The notes: generated from the sequence alone by a model not told the origin. A DNA stretch of 64,000 bases from Leptothrix sp. (in: b-proteobacteria) (GCA_013822685.1 PNKV01000006.1:159803-223802), one strand, 5' to 3'. Shown: positions 25,731 through 36,254, counted from the stretch's first letter. Made by a program: numbers and translations.

Positions 25731-26378
25731 GTGAGCGCAGAAGATTGGCTGGCGCTGTTCAGCGGCGCGCTCACCACCTTGGCATTGTCGGCCGCGGGCA
25801 TTGCGCTGGGCCTTCCGCTCGGCCTGGGCTTGGCCTTGCTGCGCTGGTCGCGCGTGCCGGTGATCGCGCCTATGGTGGCGGTGTATGTCAGCGTGCTGCG
25901 CGCCACGCCGCTGATCACCTTGCTGTTGCTCATCTTCTTCGCGCTGCCTGGTTTGGGCATCACGCTGGGGCCGGTGTCGGCCGGCGTGCTGGCACTCATG
26001 CTCAACGGATCGGCGTTCAACTGCGAGATCTGGCGCGCAGCGCTGATGGATCTGCCCAAGGACCAGATCGAGGCCGCGCAATCCACCGGCATGCGCTTCG
26101 GCCTGTATCTGCGCCGCATCGTTCTGCCCCAGATCGCCCGCGCCAGCTTGCCCGGGCTGATGAGCGAGATGTCGCTGTTGATCAAGTTGACGCCCGCGTT
26201 GGCCGTGGTCGGTGTGGTGGACTTGACGCGGGCTGCGGTGCGCATTGGTGCCAACACCTACGAGCCACTGCCACCACTGATGGCGGCCTTGGCGATCTAC
26301 CTGCCCATCGTGTATGCGGTGGTGAGCAGCCAGCGATGGCTTGAGCGGCGCCGCGCCTTGCTGGCGGCCGAGGCGTGA
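25731..26378 (+). CDS. Amino-acid ABC transporter permease 1
   Basis: This 215-residue inner-membrane protein starts with GTG six bases after the binding-protein stop. It has about five helices and the HisMQ-type coupling loop EAAQSTGMRFGLYLRRIVLPQ. The early LFSGALTTLALSAAGIALG and YVSVLRATPLITLLLLIFF are typical of polar amino-acid permeases. It pairs with the following permease to form the membrane channel. Its stop overlaps the next start (TGATG). Confidence 0.9.
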   Translation: MSAEDWLALFSGALTTLALSAAGIALGLPLGLGLALLRWSRVPVIAPMVAVYVSVLRATPLITLLLLIFFALPGLGITLGPVSAGVLALMLNGSAFNCEIWRAALMDLPKDQIEAAQSTGMRFGLYLRRIVLPQIARASLPGLMSEMSLLIKLTPALAVVGVVDLTRAAVRIGANTYEPLPPLMAALAIYLPIVYAVVSSQRWLERRRALLAAEA

Positions 26379-27031
26379 TGCAGGACTTCGCCATCGTCTG
26401 GTCAGAGCGCAGCCTGCTGTTGTCGGGGCTGGCCAACACGGTCGTGCTGACGGTGCTGGCGGCCGTGGGTGCCTTTGCCTTGGGCGCCTTCCTGTGCCCG
26501 CTGCTGACGCGGCAAGAGCGCGCTGTGGCGTGGGCAGCGCACGCCTTCGTCGACGGCTTCCGCTGCACACCATTTTTGCTGTTCGCCTACCTTGTCTATT
26601 ACGGCCTGCCCACGGTGGGCATCAGCTTTGACAGTTGGGGCGCGGGCCTGTTCGCGCTGGTGCTGTACCACACAGCCTACGTGGCCGAGATCCTGCGCGG
26701 TGCGTGGGCCGCCCAGCCCAAAGCCCCCCTGGAAGCGGCGCATGCTTTTGGCTTTCGTGGCTTCGGTCTGTGGCGCCGCATCGTGATGCCGCCCTTGCTG
26801 CTGGCGGCCGGGCCGTTGCTGGGCAACCAAGTCATCCAGATCGTCAAGGACAGTGCCTTCCTCACCGTCATTGCCCTGCCCGAACTCACGCACGCGGCCA
26901 ACTCGATCCAGTCGCGCCACTATGTGCCGTTTGCCGCTTTGCTGACCGCCTTGCTGCTCTATTGGGCTTTGTGCCTGGTGGTGGAAGCAGGCGTGGCCGC
27001 CGTGGGGCGCATGGCCGAGGCCCGCCGATGA
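26378..27031 (+). CDS. Amino-acid ABC transporter permease 2
   Basis: This 217-residue HisMQ-type permease has the coupling motif [20 protein letters not shown] and the C-terminal stretch [22 protein letters not shown]. The ATG at 26378 overlaps the previous stop; an in-frame GTG three bases earlier is an equally coupled alternative. Its stop overlaps the ATPase start (ATGA). It forms the translocation pore with permease 1. Confidence 0.9.
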   Translation: MQDFAIVWSERSLLLSGLANTVVLTVLAAVGAFALGAFLCPLLTRQERAVAWAAHAFVDGFRCTPFLLFAYLVYYGLPTVGISFDSWGAGLFALVLYHTAYVAEILRGAWAAQPKAPLEAAHAFGFRGFGLWRRIVMPPLLLAAGPLLGNQVIQIVKDSAFLTVIALPELTHAANSIQSRHYVPFAALLTALLLYWALCLVVEAGVAAVGRMAEARR

Positions 27032-27798
27032 ACGCGCCCTACCGATTGAACGTGGCCGGGGTGAGCAAGCGTTTCGGCAGCTTGCAGGTGCTGGACAACA
27101 TCAACCTGCAGGTGGCGCCGGGCGAGACGGTGTGTTTGCTGGGGCCTTCTGGATCAGGCAAGTCCACGCTGCTGAGGTGCATCAACTGGCTTGAGCGACC
27201 GGACTCCGGGCGCGTGCTCATTGATGGCCAGACCATCGGCGTGACCGGTGATGTGGTGATGAATGACCGCGCCCTGGCCGCCATGCGCACCCGCATTGGC
27301 ATGGTGTTTCAGCATTTTGCGCTGTGGCCGCATTTGACCGTGCTGCAGAACGTGATGGAGGCGCCACTCCATGTGCTGCGTCGGCCCGCGCAAGAGGTTC
27401 GCGCCGAAGCCGAGGCCTTGTTGCGGCGGGTGGGACTTTTTGACAAGCGCGATGCATTCCCTGCGCGATTGTCAGGCGGGCAGAAGCAACGGGTGGGCAT
27501 TGCGCGGGCGCTGGCCATGAAACCTTCGCTGATGCTGTTTGACGAACCCACCAGCGCGCTCGACCCTGAACTGGTGAGCGAGGTGTTGGCCGTGATGCGC
27601 GATCTGGCGCAAGAGAGCATGACGATGGTGATCGTGACGCACGAGATGGCTTTTGCCCGCGATGTGGCCAGCCGGATCGTGTTCATGGACCGGGGCAGCG
27701 TGGTTGAAACCGGCACGCCAGAGGCCTTTTTTACCGCGCCCAGCACGGAGCGGGCGCGTCAGTTTTTGCTGCGCTATGGCAGCGCTTCAAATTCTTGA
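27028..27798 (+). CDS. Amino-acid ABC transporter ATP-binding protein
   Basis: This 256-residue cytoplasmic ATPase has intact motifs: Walker [10 protein letters not shown] (about 38-46), Q-loop FQHFALWPH, signature LSGGQKQR, Walker [13 protein letters not shown] and switch TH in VIVTHEM. It drives import by the binding protein and permeases encoded upstream. It is the last gene of the four-gene unit, and tRNA-Ile2 on the opposite strand begins 11 bp after the stop. There is an insertion ([17 protein letters not shown]) before the Q-loop, as in GlnQ/HisP relatives. Confidence 0.94.
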   Translation: MNAPYRLNVAGVSKRFGSLQVLDNINLQVAPGETVCLLGPSGSGKSTLLRCINWLERPDSGRVLIDGQTIGVTGDVVMNDRALAAMRTRIGMVFQHFALWPHLTVLQNVMEAPLHVLRRPAQEVRAEAEALLRRVGLFDKRDAFPARLSGGQKQRVGIARALAMKPSLMLFDEPTSALDPELVSEVLAVMRDLAQESMTMVIVTHEMAFARDVASRIVFMDRGSVVETGTPEAFFTAPSTERARQFLLRYGSASNS

Positions 27799-27808
27799 CC
27801 TGAATACT

Positions 27809-27885
27809 TGGTAGGCCGTGTTGGACTTGAACCAACGACCAAAGGATTATGAGTCCTCTGCTCTAACCAACTGAGCTAACGGCCC
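27809..27885 (-). tRNA. tRNA-Ile2 (CAT anticodon)
   Basis: This 77-nt cloverleaf on the minus strand has encoded CCA. The acceptor is GGGCCGT/ACGGCCT, the D arm GCTC..GAGC, the anticodon stem GAGGA/TCCTT with loop CTCATAA, and the T arm GTTGG TTCAAGT CCAAC. The CAT anticodon with this body, in particular TTGGTCG plus the TTCAAGTCC arm, matches the lysidine-modified isoleucine tRNA that reads AUA rather than elongator Met. The first pair is G-U. Confidence 0.88.
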
Positions 27886-27975
27886 CCGGCCTTGAAACGC
27901 AAGGGAGCGGCGATTGTAAGGGCACGCCGCTTGCCATCTTCCTTCAGGTACTCACCCCCTTTGAAGGAGACGATC

Positions 27976-28434
27976 ATGGCCCAAAGCAGCATCTTAGGCA
28001 CCGAACAAGCCCCCCGCCACGCCACCGGCCGCGACGCCGACGTGCTGGGGCCCAGCGACAGCTCCGACAGCGGCTCGGACATCCAGGGCGAACTGCACCT
28101 GGAAACCGACGACTTCGAGACTCTGTCGGCCGCGATTTCCGGCGCCGGCAACACCGACCTGCAATCCGACACAGATGCTGGCGGCACCGGCGAGCGAGGC
28201 TCGGCCGTGCCAGAACACATCCACGAAGGCGCCGACATCGCGCCAGACCGCGTGATCCTGTCCGGCGAAGAAGCGCTGGAGACCGACCCGGAACTGGTGT
28301 CAATCGACGACCCCGAGGCTGTGGACTTGGACAACCTGGTCGCTGACGAGGAATATTCCGAGGAAGATGAGATCGACGAGGATGGCGACGCCCTCGCCGA
28401 CCCGGCGCTCGCTACTTCTGACTCAGCGCGTTAG
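27976..28434 (+). CDS. Small acidic, probably disordered protein of unknown function
   Basis: This 152-residue protein is dominated by Asp, Glu, Ser, Gly and Ala, with almost no aromatic residues. The C-terminal third is an acidic run around [17 protein letters not shown]. It has no signal peptide, no membrane segment and no recognised domain. The ATG is backed by a strong ribosome-binding sequence (GAAGGAG), and codon use looks like its neighbours, so I take it as a real gene. Its 3' end overlaps the convergent hrcA by 23 bp. Function unknown; a chaperone-like or nucleic-acid-mimic role would be speculation. Confidence 0.7.
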   Translation: MAQSSILGTEQAPRHATGRDADVLGPSDSSDSGSDIQGELHLETDDFETLSAAISGAGNTDLQSDTDAGGTGERGSAVPEHIHEGADIAPDRVILSGEEALETDPELVSIDDPEAVDLDNLVADEEYSEEDEIDEDGDALADPALATSDSAR

Positions 28435-29425
28435 ACACCATCCGCGAGGTGATGTCCACGATCTCGATCATGCGGTCATAGGCCATGCGCGTGGGCCCGA
28501 TCACGCCCAGGGTGCCCACGACCTGGCCGTTGATCTCGTACGGGGCCGACACCACGGACAGCTCCTCGAAAGGCACCACCATGCTCTCGCCGCCAATGTA
28601 GATGCGCACGCCCTCGGCCCGGCTGGAGCCTTCCAGCAGGCGCATCAGCTGGGTCTTCTGCTCGAACAGATCGAACAGGCGCCGCAGCGATCCCAGGTCG
28701 TTTGAAAAATCCTGCACCGTCAGCAAATTGCGCTCGCCCGACACGACCAGTTGGTCGGTGCTTTCTTCCAGTGCATCGCTGCCGGCCTGCACGGCGGCTT
28801 GCATCAGGGTGGCGATGTCGCCACGCAACTGGTCAACCTCCGATTTCAGGCGGCTGCGCATTTCCTCGATCGACAAGCCGGAGTAATGGGCGTTGAGGAT
28901 GTTGCTGGCCTCGACCAGCTCCGACTGGGTGTAATCCTGGGCCGTGAACAACACGCGGTTTTGCACGTCGCCATCGGGCGCCACCAGGATGACCAGCACG
29001 CGCTTGTCGCCCAGGCGCAAAAATTCAATGTGCCGAAAAACCGATGCCTTGCGCGGCGAAGTGACCACGCCCACGAACTGCGAAAGGCTGGACAGCATTT
29101 GCGCCGCGTTGGCGATCACGCGCTGGGGCTGGTCGGGCTGCAGTTGCTCGCGCTGGTGCTCGGCGTTGAACTCGTAAGGGCGCGCCGTGAGCATGGTGTC
29201 GACAAACAGCCGGTAACCCCGCGCGGTGGGCACGCGCCCGGCCGAGGTGTGCGGGCTGACGATCAGGCCCAACTCTTCCAGGTCAGCCATCACATTGCGG
29301 ATCGTGGCAGCAGACAAATCCAGCCCGGCCGCCCGCGACAAGGTGCGCGAGCCCACGGGTTGCCCGTCGGCGATGTAGCGCTCGACCAGGGCTTTCAACA
29401 GTATCTTGGCACGGTCATCCAGCAT
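28412..29425 (-). CDS. hrcA: Heat-inducible transcriptional repressor HrcA
   Basis: This 337-residue protein has the N-terminal winged helix ([20 protein letters not shown] and [17 protein letters not shown]) and the GAF-like dimerisation domain ending in [20 protein letters not shown]. HrcA binds CIRCE operators and represses groESL/dnaK-class chaperone genes. No CIRCE element (TTAGCACTC-N9-GAGTGCTAA) is visible here, so its targets lie elsewhere. The ATG at 29425 (MLDDRAKIL) is the family start; upstream in-frame codons would add an unrelated tail. It is divergent from nadK, as in many Betaproteobacteria. Confidence 0.96.
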   Translation of the reverse strand: MLDDRAKILLKALVERYIADGQPVGSRTLSRAAGLDLSAATIRNVMADLEELGLIVSPHTSAGRVPTARGYRLFVDTMLTARPYEFNAEHQREQLQPDQPQRVIANAAQMLSSLSQFVGVVTSPRKASVFRHIEFLRLGDKRVLVILVAPDGDVQNRVLFTAQDYTQSELVEASNILNAHYSGLSIEEMRSRLKSEVDQLRGDIATLMQAAVQAGSDALEESTDQLVVSGERNLLTVQDFSNDLGSLRRLFDLFEQKTQLMRLLEGSSRAEGVRIYIGGESMVVPFEELSVVSAPYEINGQVVGTLGVIGPTRMAYDRMIEIVDITSRMVSNALSQK

Positions 29426-29531
29426 GGATTTGATTCTAGGCGCTCGCAGGCACAAGCCGTCACAAATCCAGGGCCCCGGGGGGCAAAACCACCCCTCGTT
29501 CAGGGCGGTGCCGTGTGGTGTAATTCCGGTC

Positions 29532-30434
29532 ATGCCCAGCCCTCTGCCTTGCCGTTTTCGCCACGCCGCCCTGGTCGGTAAATACCAGGCCCGCGGCATC
29601 CGCACCGTGCTGGAAGACGTGGCTGCCATCCTGGTCAAAGCGGGGCTTGAAGTCTCGCTGGAGATGGAAACCGCGCTCAACACCGGCATCACGGACTACG
29701 GCTCGCTCAGCCTCAAGCAGATCGGCAAGCAATGCGACGTGGCCGTGGTGGTGGGTGGCGACGGCACCATGCTGGCCATCGCGCGCGAGCTATCGCGCTT
29801 TGACATCCCGCTGATCGGCATCAACCAGGGTCGCCTGGGTTTCATCACCGACATCCAGCACAAGGACATGGACACGGCGCTGCCCCAGATCCTGACCGGC
29901 CACTATGAAGAAGAGCACCGCGCCATGCTGGAGGGCGCCGTGCTGCGCCCCAACCGCGATGGCGGGCTGGAAACCATCTACGAAGGCTTCGCCATCAACG
30001 AGGTGGTGGTCAGCCGTGGCGCCACCGCCAGCATGGTCGAGCTGCGCGCTGAGGTCGATGGCCAGTTCGTGGCCAACTACCGCGCCGACGGCCTGATCGT
30101 GGCCTCGCCCACCGGCTCGTCGGCGTATGCCTTGTCCGCGGGCGGCCCCTTGCTGCACCCTGGCCTGGGCGGTTGGGTGATGGTGCCGATTGCCTCGCAC
30201 ACCTTGTCGAACCGGCCCATCGTGATCCCCGACACCGGCGTGATCAGCATCGAGATCGTGGCGGCCAAGGACGCCAGCATGAACTTCGACATGCAAAGCC
30301 TGGCCAGTCTGCTGCACGGCGACCGCATCACCGTGCGCCGCTCGGCTCACCGGGTGCGCTTTTTGCACCCCAAGGGCTGGAACTATTACGCCACCCTGCG
30401 CCGCAAGCTGCGCTGGAACGAGGGAGTTGCCTGA
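29532..30434 (+). CDS. nadK: NAD kinase
   Basis: This 300-residue cytoplasmic enzyme phosphorylates NAD to NADP with ATP or polyphosphate. The diagnostic GGDGT is at 75-79 ([11 protein letters not shown]), followed by [11 protein letters not shown], the NE-type loop [10 protein letters not shown] and [15 protein letters not shown]. The start ATG at 29532 gives the expected N-terminus [10 protein letters not shown]. Its TGA overlaps the recN start (TGATG). The nadK-recN pair next to divergent hrcA is a conserved arrangement. Confidence 0.96.
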   Translation: MPSPLPCRFRHAALVGKYQARGIRTVLEDVAAILVKAGLEVSLEMETALNTGITDYGSLSLKQIGKQCDVAVVVGGDGTMLAIARELSRFDIPLIGINQGRLGFITDIQHKDMDTALPQILTGHYEEEHRAMLEGAVLRPNRDGGLETIYEGFAINEVVVSRGATASMVELRAEVDGQFVANYRADGLIVASPTGSSAYALSAGGPLLHPGLGGWVMVPIASHTLSNRPIVIPDTGVISIEIVAAKDASMNFDMQSLASLLHGDRITVRRSAHRVRFLHPKGWNYYATLRRKLRWNEGVA

Positions 30435-32161
30435 TGTTGCGCCGCCTGACCCTGCGCGATTTCGTGATCGTCACGGCCCTGGAAGTCGATCTGCGCGCCG
30501 GCTTCACGGCACTCACCGGCGAAACCGGCGCGGGCAAATCCATCTTGATCGACGCCCTGCAGCTGGCTCTGGGCAGCCGGGGTGACGCAGGTGTGGTGCG
30601 CGAAGGCGCGGCCCGTGCCGACATCACCGCCGAGTTCGAACCCCACGCCGCGCTGGCCGAACGCCTGGCACCCTGGTTGCACGATGCGGGCTTTGACTCG
30701 GCCGAGCCTGGCGCGGCCTTGCTGCTGCGCCGCGTGGTCGATGCCCAGGGCAAAAGCCGCGCGTGGATCAACGGGAGCCCCGCCACCGTCACGCAATTGC
30801 GCGAGCTCGGAGAGAACCTGGTCGACATCCACGGCCAGCACGCCTGGCAAAGCCTGACCCGGGCCGATTCGGTCCGCGCCTTGGTCGACACGCAAGCCGG
30901 GGTGGACACCGCCGTCTTGCAACAGTCGTGGGCCGTGCGCCGCGAAGCCCAACGCCGCCTGGACGACGCCAAAAGCCGACAAGCCGACCTGGACCGCGAA
31001 CGCGAGCGCCTGCAATGGCAGATCGCCGAGCTCGACAAGCTCAAGCCACAAGCTGGCGAGTGGGATGAGTTGAACACCGAACACCAGCGGCTGGGCCATG
31101 GCCAGGCCATCCTGGACGCGGCCCAATTGGCCCTGAGCGCCATCTCTGAAGACGACACCAACGCCGGTTCACTGACCTCGCGCGCCATCGACGCGCTCGA
31201 CAGCGTGGCCCAGGTCGACCCGAATCTGGCCAGCGCCCTGGAGGTGCTGCGCAGCGCCCAGGCCCAACTGGAAGACGCCGCCCACAGCCTGAGCGGCGCC
31301 CTTCGCCACACCGAGCTCGACCCGGGGCGCCTGGGCGAGCTGGACAGCCGCATCGCCAGCTGGATGAGCCTGGCCCGGCGCTTCCGCCGTTTGCCGCAAG
31401 ACTTGCCGGAGTTGCTGCAAAACTGGCGCGACGAGTTGGCCGCCCTGGACGCCGCCGCCGACCTCGAAACCCTGGAGCGCCAAGCCGCCGAGGCCCACCA
31501 AGCCTGGCTGGCCGTGGCCAAGACCGTGTCCCAGCAACGCGCCAAAGCCGCGCCCGTGTTGGCCCAAGCGGTCACCGCTGCCATGCAGGAGCTGGGCATG
31601 TCGGGCGGCCGCTTTGAAGTGGCCTTGCCCAAGCAGGACGAGCCCCAGGCCTTCGGCCTGGAGTCGGTCGAATTTCTGGTGGCGGGCCATGCCGGCAGCA
31701 CACCCCGCCCTTTGGGCAAGGTCGCCTCGGGCGGCGAGTTGTCGCGCCTGGCCCTGGCCATTGCCGTGACCACGTCGCAGCGTGCCGACGCGGCCTCGCA
31801 ATCGGGCACCCTGATCTTTGACGAGATCGACTCAGGCGTGGGCGGTGCCGTGGCCGACACCGTGGGCCAACTCATGCAGCGCCTGGGCGGCAGCCAGCAA
31901 GTTCTGGCCGTGACCCACCTGGCCCAGGTTGCAGCCTGCGCGCACCAGCACTTAGTGGTCTCCAAGGCCCTGAGCCAGGGCACCACCACCAGCGACATCC
32001 GCGAAGTGACGGGCGAAGACCGTGTGCGTGAAGTAGCCCGCATGCTGGGCGGCACCGTCACCGACACCAGCCGGGCCCATGCCCAAGTCATGGTGGACAC
32101 CGCCCACGCCACGCCTGATCAAGCCAGCGCCAGCAAGCGCCGGCGCAAGGAAGCCGCATGA
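30434..32161 (+). CDS. recN: DNA repair protein RecN
   Basis: This 575-residue SMC-like ATPase has Walker [10 protein letters not shown] (about 28-36), two coiled-coil stretches in the middle (about 160-370), a signature [15 protein letters not shown] and Walker [13 protein letters not shown]. The start [13 protein letters not shown] is typical. RecN acts on chromosome double-strand breaks together with RecA. Translation is probably coupled to nadK upstream (TGATG) and to rapZ downstream, with which it shares 4 bp. Confidence 0.96.
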   Translation: MLRRLTLRDFVIVTALEVDLRAGFTALTGETGAGKSILIDALQLALGSRGDAGVVREGAARADITAEFEPHAALAERLAPWLHDAGFDSAEPGAALLLRRVVDAQGKSRAWINGSPATVTQLRELGENLVDIHGQHAWQSLTRADSVRALVDTQAGVDTAVLQQSWAVRREAQRRLDDAKSRQADLDRERERLQWQIAELDKLKPQAGEWDELNTEHQRLGHGQAILDAAQLALSAISEDDTNAGSLTSRAIDALDSVAQVDPNLASALEVLRSAQAQLEDAAHSLSGALRHTELDPGRLGELDSRIASWMSLARRFRRLPQDLPELLQNWRDELAALDAAADLETLERQAAEAHQAWLAVAKTVSQQRAKAAPVLAQAVTAAMQELGMSGGRFEVALPKQDEPQAFGLESVEFLVAGHAGSTPRPLGKVASGGELSRLALAIAVTTSQRADAASQSGTLIFDEIDSGVGGAVADTVGQLMQRLGGSQQVLAVTHLAQVAACAHQHLVVSKALSQGTTTSDIREVTGEDRVREVARMLGGTVTDTSRAHAQVMVDTAHATPDQASASKRRRKEAA

Positions 32162-33087
32162 GCCTGGACGTCGTCTTTCTGACCGGCATCTCGGGCTCTG
32201 GCAAATCCGTGGCTATCAATGCGTTGGAAGACGCCGGCTATTTCTGCGTGGACAACTTGCCGCCCGAATTGCTGCGCGGCCTGATCACCCTGGAGCTGGC
32301 GCGCCCCGAGCCGCAACGCCGCCGCGTGGCCGTGGCCGTGGACGTGCGCAGTGCGCAGTCCTTGCCCAGCTTGATGCCCATCCTGGCCGAGCTGAAAGCC
32401 GAAGGCGTGCGCGTGAAATCGGTGTTCCTGGATGCCAGCACCGACGCCCTGGTGCGGCGCTTTTCCGAGACCCGCCGGCCTCATCCTTTGTTGCAGGCCA
32501 ATCAGCCCACACGCCCCTTCGTCGGCATCCCGCCCATGCCCGACCAGATGGACGAACAACTGGCCTACCAGGACCAGGCGCTGATCGACACCATCAACCT
32601 GGAACGCGAGCTGCTGGAGCCTTTGCGCGAAGTGTCCGCCGTGATCGACACCTCACTGCTGCGGCCCGCGCAATTGCGCACCTGGGTTCGCAACGTGGTG
32701 CAGGCCGAACCTTCGCGCCTGACGCTGGTGTTCGAGTCCTTCGCCTACAAGCAGGGCGTGCCCATGGACGCCGACTTCGTGTTCGACGTGCGCATGCTGC
32801 CCAACCCGTATTACCTGAAAGAGCTGCGCCCCTTGACGGGCCGCGACCAGCCGGTGATTGACTACCTGCGCCAGCAGCCCGAAGCCGCCGAAATGATCGA
32901 CCAGATCGAGACCTTCCTGCTGCGCTGGTTGCCCACGCTGGAAGGCGATCAGCGCAGCTACGTGACGGTGGCCCTGGGCTGCACAGGCGGGCAGCACCGC
33001 TCGGTGTATTGCGTGGAGCAACTGGTCGAGCGTTTCGTGAAGCGGGGCGTGGCCCTGGCCCGCCACCGCGAACAGGACGCGCGCTAA
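32158..33087 (+). CDS. rapZ: RNase adapter protein RapZ (YvcJ family)
   Basis: This 309-residue P-loop protein has Walker A GISGSGKS (10-17) near the N-terminus. The C-terminal domain carries [21 protein letters not shown], the phosphate/RNA-binding core. In E. coli it guides RNase E to the GlmZ small RNA and so tunes glucosamine-6-phosphate synthesis. In Betaproteobacteria the target is not established. It begins inside the recN stop (ATGA) and is convergent with the SDR gene seven bases beyond. Confidence 0.95.
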   Translation: MSLDVVFLTGISGSGKSVAINALEDAGYFCVDNLPPELLRGLITLELARPEPQRRRVAVAVDVRSAQSLPSLMPILAELKAEGVRVKSVFLDASTDALVRRFSETRRPHPLLQANQPTRPFVGIPPMPDQMDEQLAYQDQALIDTINLERELLEPLREVSAVIDTSLLRPAQLRTWVRNVVQAEPSRLTLVFESFAYKQGVPMDADFVFDVRMLPNPYYLKELRPLTGRDQPVIDYLRQQPEAAEMIDQIETFLLRWLPTLEGDQRSYVTVALGCTGGQHRSVYCVEQLVERFVKRGVALARHREQDAR

Positions 33088-33094
33088 CCCACCA

Positions 33095-34015
33095 TCAGCC
33101 CATCGCTTCGCGCAGCGCCTTGCGCAGGCTTTCGCCCAACTCCGGCTTGCCCGCGAAGGGATCGGTTGGGTTGCGCGCCTGCACCACGTCCTCCAGCCGC
33201 GTCTGCACCATGCCCAGCGCTTGCGGGTGGCTGTAAACGTAGAAATGGTTCTGCTCTACCGCGTTGAACACCAGCTGCGCCACATCGGTGGCCGACACGC
33301 GGCCCGATGTGACTGCCTTGGTGCTCATGGCCTGCGCGATCATCTGGCTGGGCGTGGGCTTGCCGCCGCTGCGCAACTCGGCCGGGCGGTTGCGGTGTGA
33401 CTGGTGGATGCCGGTGGGCACGAAGTACGGGCACAGCACCGAGGCGTGCACCTGGTCGGTGACCAAGGCCAGGTCCTGGTACAAGGTCTCGGTCAGGCTG
33501 ACCACCGCGTGCTTGCTGACGTTGTACGCGCCCATGTTGGGCGAGTTCAGCAAGCCCGCCATCGAGGCCACATTCACGATGTGCCCTTGCCAGGCCGGGT
33601 CCTTGCGGGCCGCCGCCAGCATCAAGGGGGTGAACACGCGCACGCCATGGATCACACCCCAGAGGTTCACACCCAGCACCCATTCCCAGTCGCTGGTGGT
33701 GTGCTCCCAGATCAGGCCGCCATGGGCCACACCGGCGTTGTTGATGACCAGGTGAGGCACGCCAAAGTTTTCCTGGCAGGCCGTGGCCAGGGCTTCAACA
33801 TCGGCCGCGCGTGAGACGTCTCCGCGCAAGGCCACCACTTTGGCGCCCAGGCCGGTCAACTCGGCCTTGGCCGCGTCCAAGGCATCCTGCTGCACATCGG
33901 CGATGACCAGGTTCAGCCCTTTGCTGGCACCCAGGCGGGCCAGCTCCAGGCCAAAGCCACTGCCTGCACCGGTGATGACGGCGGTTTGCCCGGCTTTCAA
34001 ATTCATGATCGACAT
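33095..34015 (-). CDS. SDR family oxidoreductase
   Basis: This 306-residue short-chain dehydrogenase has the nucleotide motif TGAGSGFG (about 16-23), NNAG (about 90) and the active-site tetrad Ser (VNVASMAG) and YNVSK. The fold is classical, so it probably oxidises or reduces a hydroxy/keto group with NAD(P). The ATG at 34015 (MSIMNLKAG) has GAAGGA just upstream and is preferred to longer starts. It is the last gene of a same-strand run that begins with the enoyl-CoA hydratase at 38947, and so probably belongs to the acyl-CoA pathway. Confidence 0.88.
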   Translation of the reverse strand: MSIMNLKAGQTAVITGAGSGFGLELARLGASKGLNLVIADVQQDALDAAKAELTGLGAKVVALRGDVSRAADVEALATACQENFGVPHLVINNAGVAHGGLIWEHTTSDWEWVLGVNLWGVIHGVRVFTPLMLAAARKDPAWQGHIVNVASMAGLLNSPNMGAYNVSKHAVVSLTETLYQDLALVTDQVHASVLCPYFVPTGIHQSHRNRPAELRSGGKPTPSQMIAQAMSTKAVTSGRVSATDVAQLVFNAVEQNHFYVYSHPQALGMVQTRLEDVVQARNPTDPFAGKPELGESLRKALREAMG

Positions 34016-34041
34016 GGTGTTTTGTCCTTCACTCACAGTGT

Positions 34042-35070
34042 TCAAACCAGCTTGACCAGTTGCTTGCCAAAGTTCTTGCCTTTGAGCAAACCCAGGAAGG
34101 CTTCGGGGGCGCTGGCAATGCCTTGCACGACCGACTCGCGGAACTTCATCTTGCCGGTGGCCACCATGGTGCCCAGCTCTTTGGTGGCATCGGGCCACAC
34201 CTCGGGGTGCTCGCTCACGATGAAGCCTTCAATCTTGAGGCGCGACACCAGGATCATGGCGGGGTTGGCAAGGGGCATGGGCTGGCCGTCATAGCCAGCG
34301 ATCATCCCGCACATGGCGATGCGGCCAAAGGCGTTCATGCGGGCCATCACGGCGTCCAGGATGGCGCCGCCCACGTTCTCAAAATAGCCATCGATGCCAT
34401 CGGGCGTGGCCTCTTTCAAGGCTTTGTACAGGCTGCGCGAATCGGGGTGCGCCTTGTAGTCGATGCAGGCATCGAAGCCCAACTCATCGACCACATACCG
34501 GCACTTGTCGGCCCCGCCGGCAAAGCCCACCACACGGCAACCGCGCGCCTTGGCCAATTGCCCCACCACGCTGCCCACCGCGCCACTGGCCGCGCTGACG
34601 ACCACGGTCTCGCCCGCCTTGGGGTTGATGATCTTGACCAGGCCATACCAGCCGGTGACACCCGGCATGCCCACCGAGCCCAGGTAAGCCGACAGGGGGA
34701 TGTGAGTGGTATCGACCTTGTGGATGGCGCCGCGCACGTTGGCATCGACCACCGCGTACTCTTGCCAGCCCCCCATCCCCAGCACCTGGTCGCCCACGGC
34801 GAACTTGGGGTGCTTGCTGGCGACCACTTCGCCCACCGTGCCACCGATCATCAAAGTGTTCAAAGGTTGGGGTTCGGCGTAGCTCTTGCTGTCGTTCATG
34901 CGGCCGCGCATGTAGGGGTCAAGCGAGAGGTAGTGGTGCTTGACGACCACCTGGCCATCGCTCAGCTCACCCTGCGAAGGCACGGGGGCTTCGACCAGCT
35001 TGAAGTTGTCGGTGGTGGCTTCACCTTGTGGGCGAGAGGCCAACAGGATCTGGTGATTGATGGTACTCAT
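34042..35070 (-). CDS. Zinc-independent NADP-dependent oxidoreductase (CurA/leukotriene B4 DH-like)
   Basis: This 342-residue MDR-family enzyme starts with INHQILLASRPQGEAT and the family signature LSLDPYMRGRM. The NADP-binding stretch is VVSAASGAVGSVVGQLAKARGC, and the zinc-ligand cysteines of alcohol dehydrogenases are absent. Relatives reduce C=C bonds of enones (curcumin reductase, prostaglandin/LTB4 reductase). In this cluster an enoyl-type substrate is plausible. It lies 26 bp upstream of the terminal SDR gene and 47 bp after the next SDR. Confidence 0.9.
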   Translation of the reverse strand: MSTINHQILLASRPQGEATTDNFKLVEAPVPSQGELSDGQVVVKHHYLSLDPYMRGRMNDSKSYAEPQPLNTLMIGGTVGEVVASKHPKFAVGDQVLGMGGWQEYAVVDANVRGAIHKVDTTHIPLSAYLGSVGMPGVTGWYGLVKIINPKAGETVVVSAASGAVGSVVGQLAKARGCRVVGFAGGADKCRYVVDELGFDACIDYKAHPDSRSLYKALKEATPDGIDGYFENVGGAILDAVMARMNAFGRIAMCGMIAGYDGQPMPLANPAMILVSRLKIEGFIVSEHPEVWPDATKELGTMVATGKMKFRESVVQGIASAPEAFLGLLKGKNFGKQLVKLV

Positions 35071-35117
35071 GGTCTGGTTCCTCGGTGTTCTTCAGTGGGG
35101 GTAACAACGGCTTGAGA

Positions 35118-35915
35118 TCAACCGCCAATCAAGGCGCTGACACCGCCATCGACGGGCAAGGTCTGCCCGGTGATGTGCTTGCCCGCATCGCTGGCAAACA
35201 GCAGCGTGGTGCCTTTCAGATCCTCATCATCACCAATGCGCATCAGCGGCGCGCCCTTGGCAATGTTTTCCTCGCCCGCCATGCTCAGCAAGCCCGCCGT
35301 CATCTTGCTGGGGAAAAAGCCCGGCGCGATGGCATTGACGTTGATGCCCAGGTGGCCCCACTCACAGGCCAGCGCGCGCGTGAAGTTCACGACCGCGCCC
35401 TTGCTGGTGTTGTAAGCGATGGTCTGCATGAATGGCGGGTTGCCGCCCAGGCCCGCGATCGAGGCCACATTGATGATGCGGCCGCTCTTGCGCGGGATCA
35501 TGCTGCGCTTGCCAATGGCCTGCGATAGCAGAAAGTAGCCCCGCACGTTCAGGTTCATGACCTTGTCCCACGCTTCCAGCGGGTGCTCTTGCGCGGGCGC
35601 ACCCCAAGAGGCACCGGCGTTGTTGATCAGGATGTCGACATGGCCCAACTGCGCCAGGGCTTCGTCGGCCAGCCGGTTGATGTCCTCGGGCTTGCCGGCG
35701 TCGGCCGCGATGAAGCTGGCCTCGATGCCTGAGGCTTTCAGGGCCGCCACGGCTTCTTCAAGATCAGCCGCCTTGCGCGAGCTGACCAGCACCTTGGCGC
35801 CGGCTTCGCCCAAGGCGTGGGCCATCTGCAGGCCCAGGCCACGCGAGCCACCGGTGATGAGCGCGGTGCGGCCGGTCAGGTCAAAGAGCTGTTGAACTTT
35901 GCGAGGGGTGGTCAT
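35118..35915 (-). CDS. SDR family oxidoreductase (3-ketoacyl reductase-like)
   Basis: This 265-residue protein has the classical SDR motifs GGSRGLG (about 22-28), NNAGASW and the catalytic Ser in INVASIAG with YNTSK. The C-terminal part (VNAIAPGFFPSKMT, GQTLPVDGG) is like FabG-type reductases and gluconate dehydrogenases. It would interconvert a hydroxyacyl and ketoacyl or related group with NADP(H). It lies 26 bp downstream of the small Dabb gene on the same strand. Confidence 0.9.
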   Translation of the reverse strand: MTTPRKVQQLFDLTGRTALITGGSRGLGLQMAHALGEAGAKVLVSSRKAADLEEAVAALKASGIEASFIAADAGKPEDINRLADEALAQLGHVDILINNAGASWGAPAQEHPLEAWDKVMNLNVRGYFLLSQAIGKRSMIPRKSGRIINVASIAGLGGNPPFMQTIAYNTSKGAVVNFTRALACEWGHLGINVNAIAPGFFPSKMTAGLLSMAGEENIAKGAPLMRIGDDEDLKGTTLLFASDAGKHITGQTLPVDGGVSALIGG

Positions 35916-35941
35916 GGGGATTCCTTCTTGTGATGAAGCGC

Positions 35942-36223
35942 TCAGCAGAAGTAGTCGAGCACGTGGCGCGTGGCCGCCATTTCGCGGATCTGGGCAACGA
36001 CGCCCTGGTGGTGCGGATGGGGCTGGTAGGCGGCCAAGGCGGCGGTGTCTTCAAAGGTCGAGATCAACACCACGTCGGCATTGGCCTCCAGGCCTTCGGT
36101 CTTGATGCCCACGTCGAACTCGTGCATGCCCGGCACCAGGCCTTTGCAGCTGTCGAGCAGGGCCTTGACCTTGGGGGCGTCCGCAGGGTTCTTGAGCGTG
36201 AAGATCACAATGTGTCGAATCAT
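35942..36223 (-). CDS. Dabb (stress-responsive A/B barrel) domain protein
   Basis: This 93-residue single-domain protein starts MIRHIVIFTLK and contains ADVVLISTFEDTAALAAYQPHP, the pattern of the dimeric alpha-beta barrel Dabb family. Members range from stress proteins to small cyclases and decarboxylases (olivetolic acid cyclase has this fold). The role here is unknown, but its place between an acyl-CoA dehydrogenase and a ketoreductase suggests a small catalytic or binding role in the same pathway. Confidence 0.82.
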   Translation of the reverse strand: MIRHIVIFTLKNPADAPKVKALLDSCKGLVPGMHEFDVGIKTEGLEANADVVLISTFEDTAALAAYQPHPHHQGVVAQIREMAATRHVLDYFC

Positions 36224-36254
36224 CTTGGTCGTCCTTGAATGAGATGGATGCTTG

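Noticed and set aside
29426..29531. Possible CIRCE operator between hrcA and nadK
   Set aside because: No TTAGCACTC-N9-GAGTGCTAA or close variant is present in the divergent region.
30328..32112. Open frame of 594 codons on the minus strand
   Set aside because: Antisense to recN and nadK, Ser/Arg/Ala-rich, with no domain. It is explained by codon bias of the real genes.
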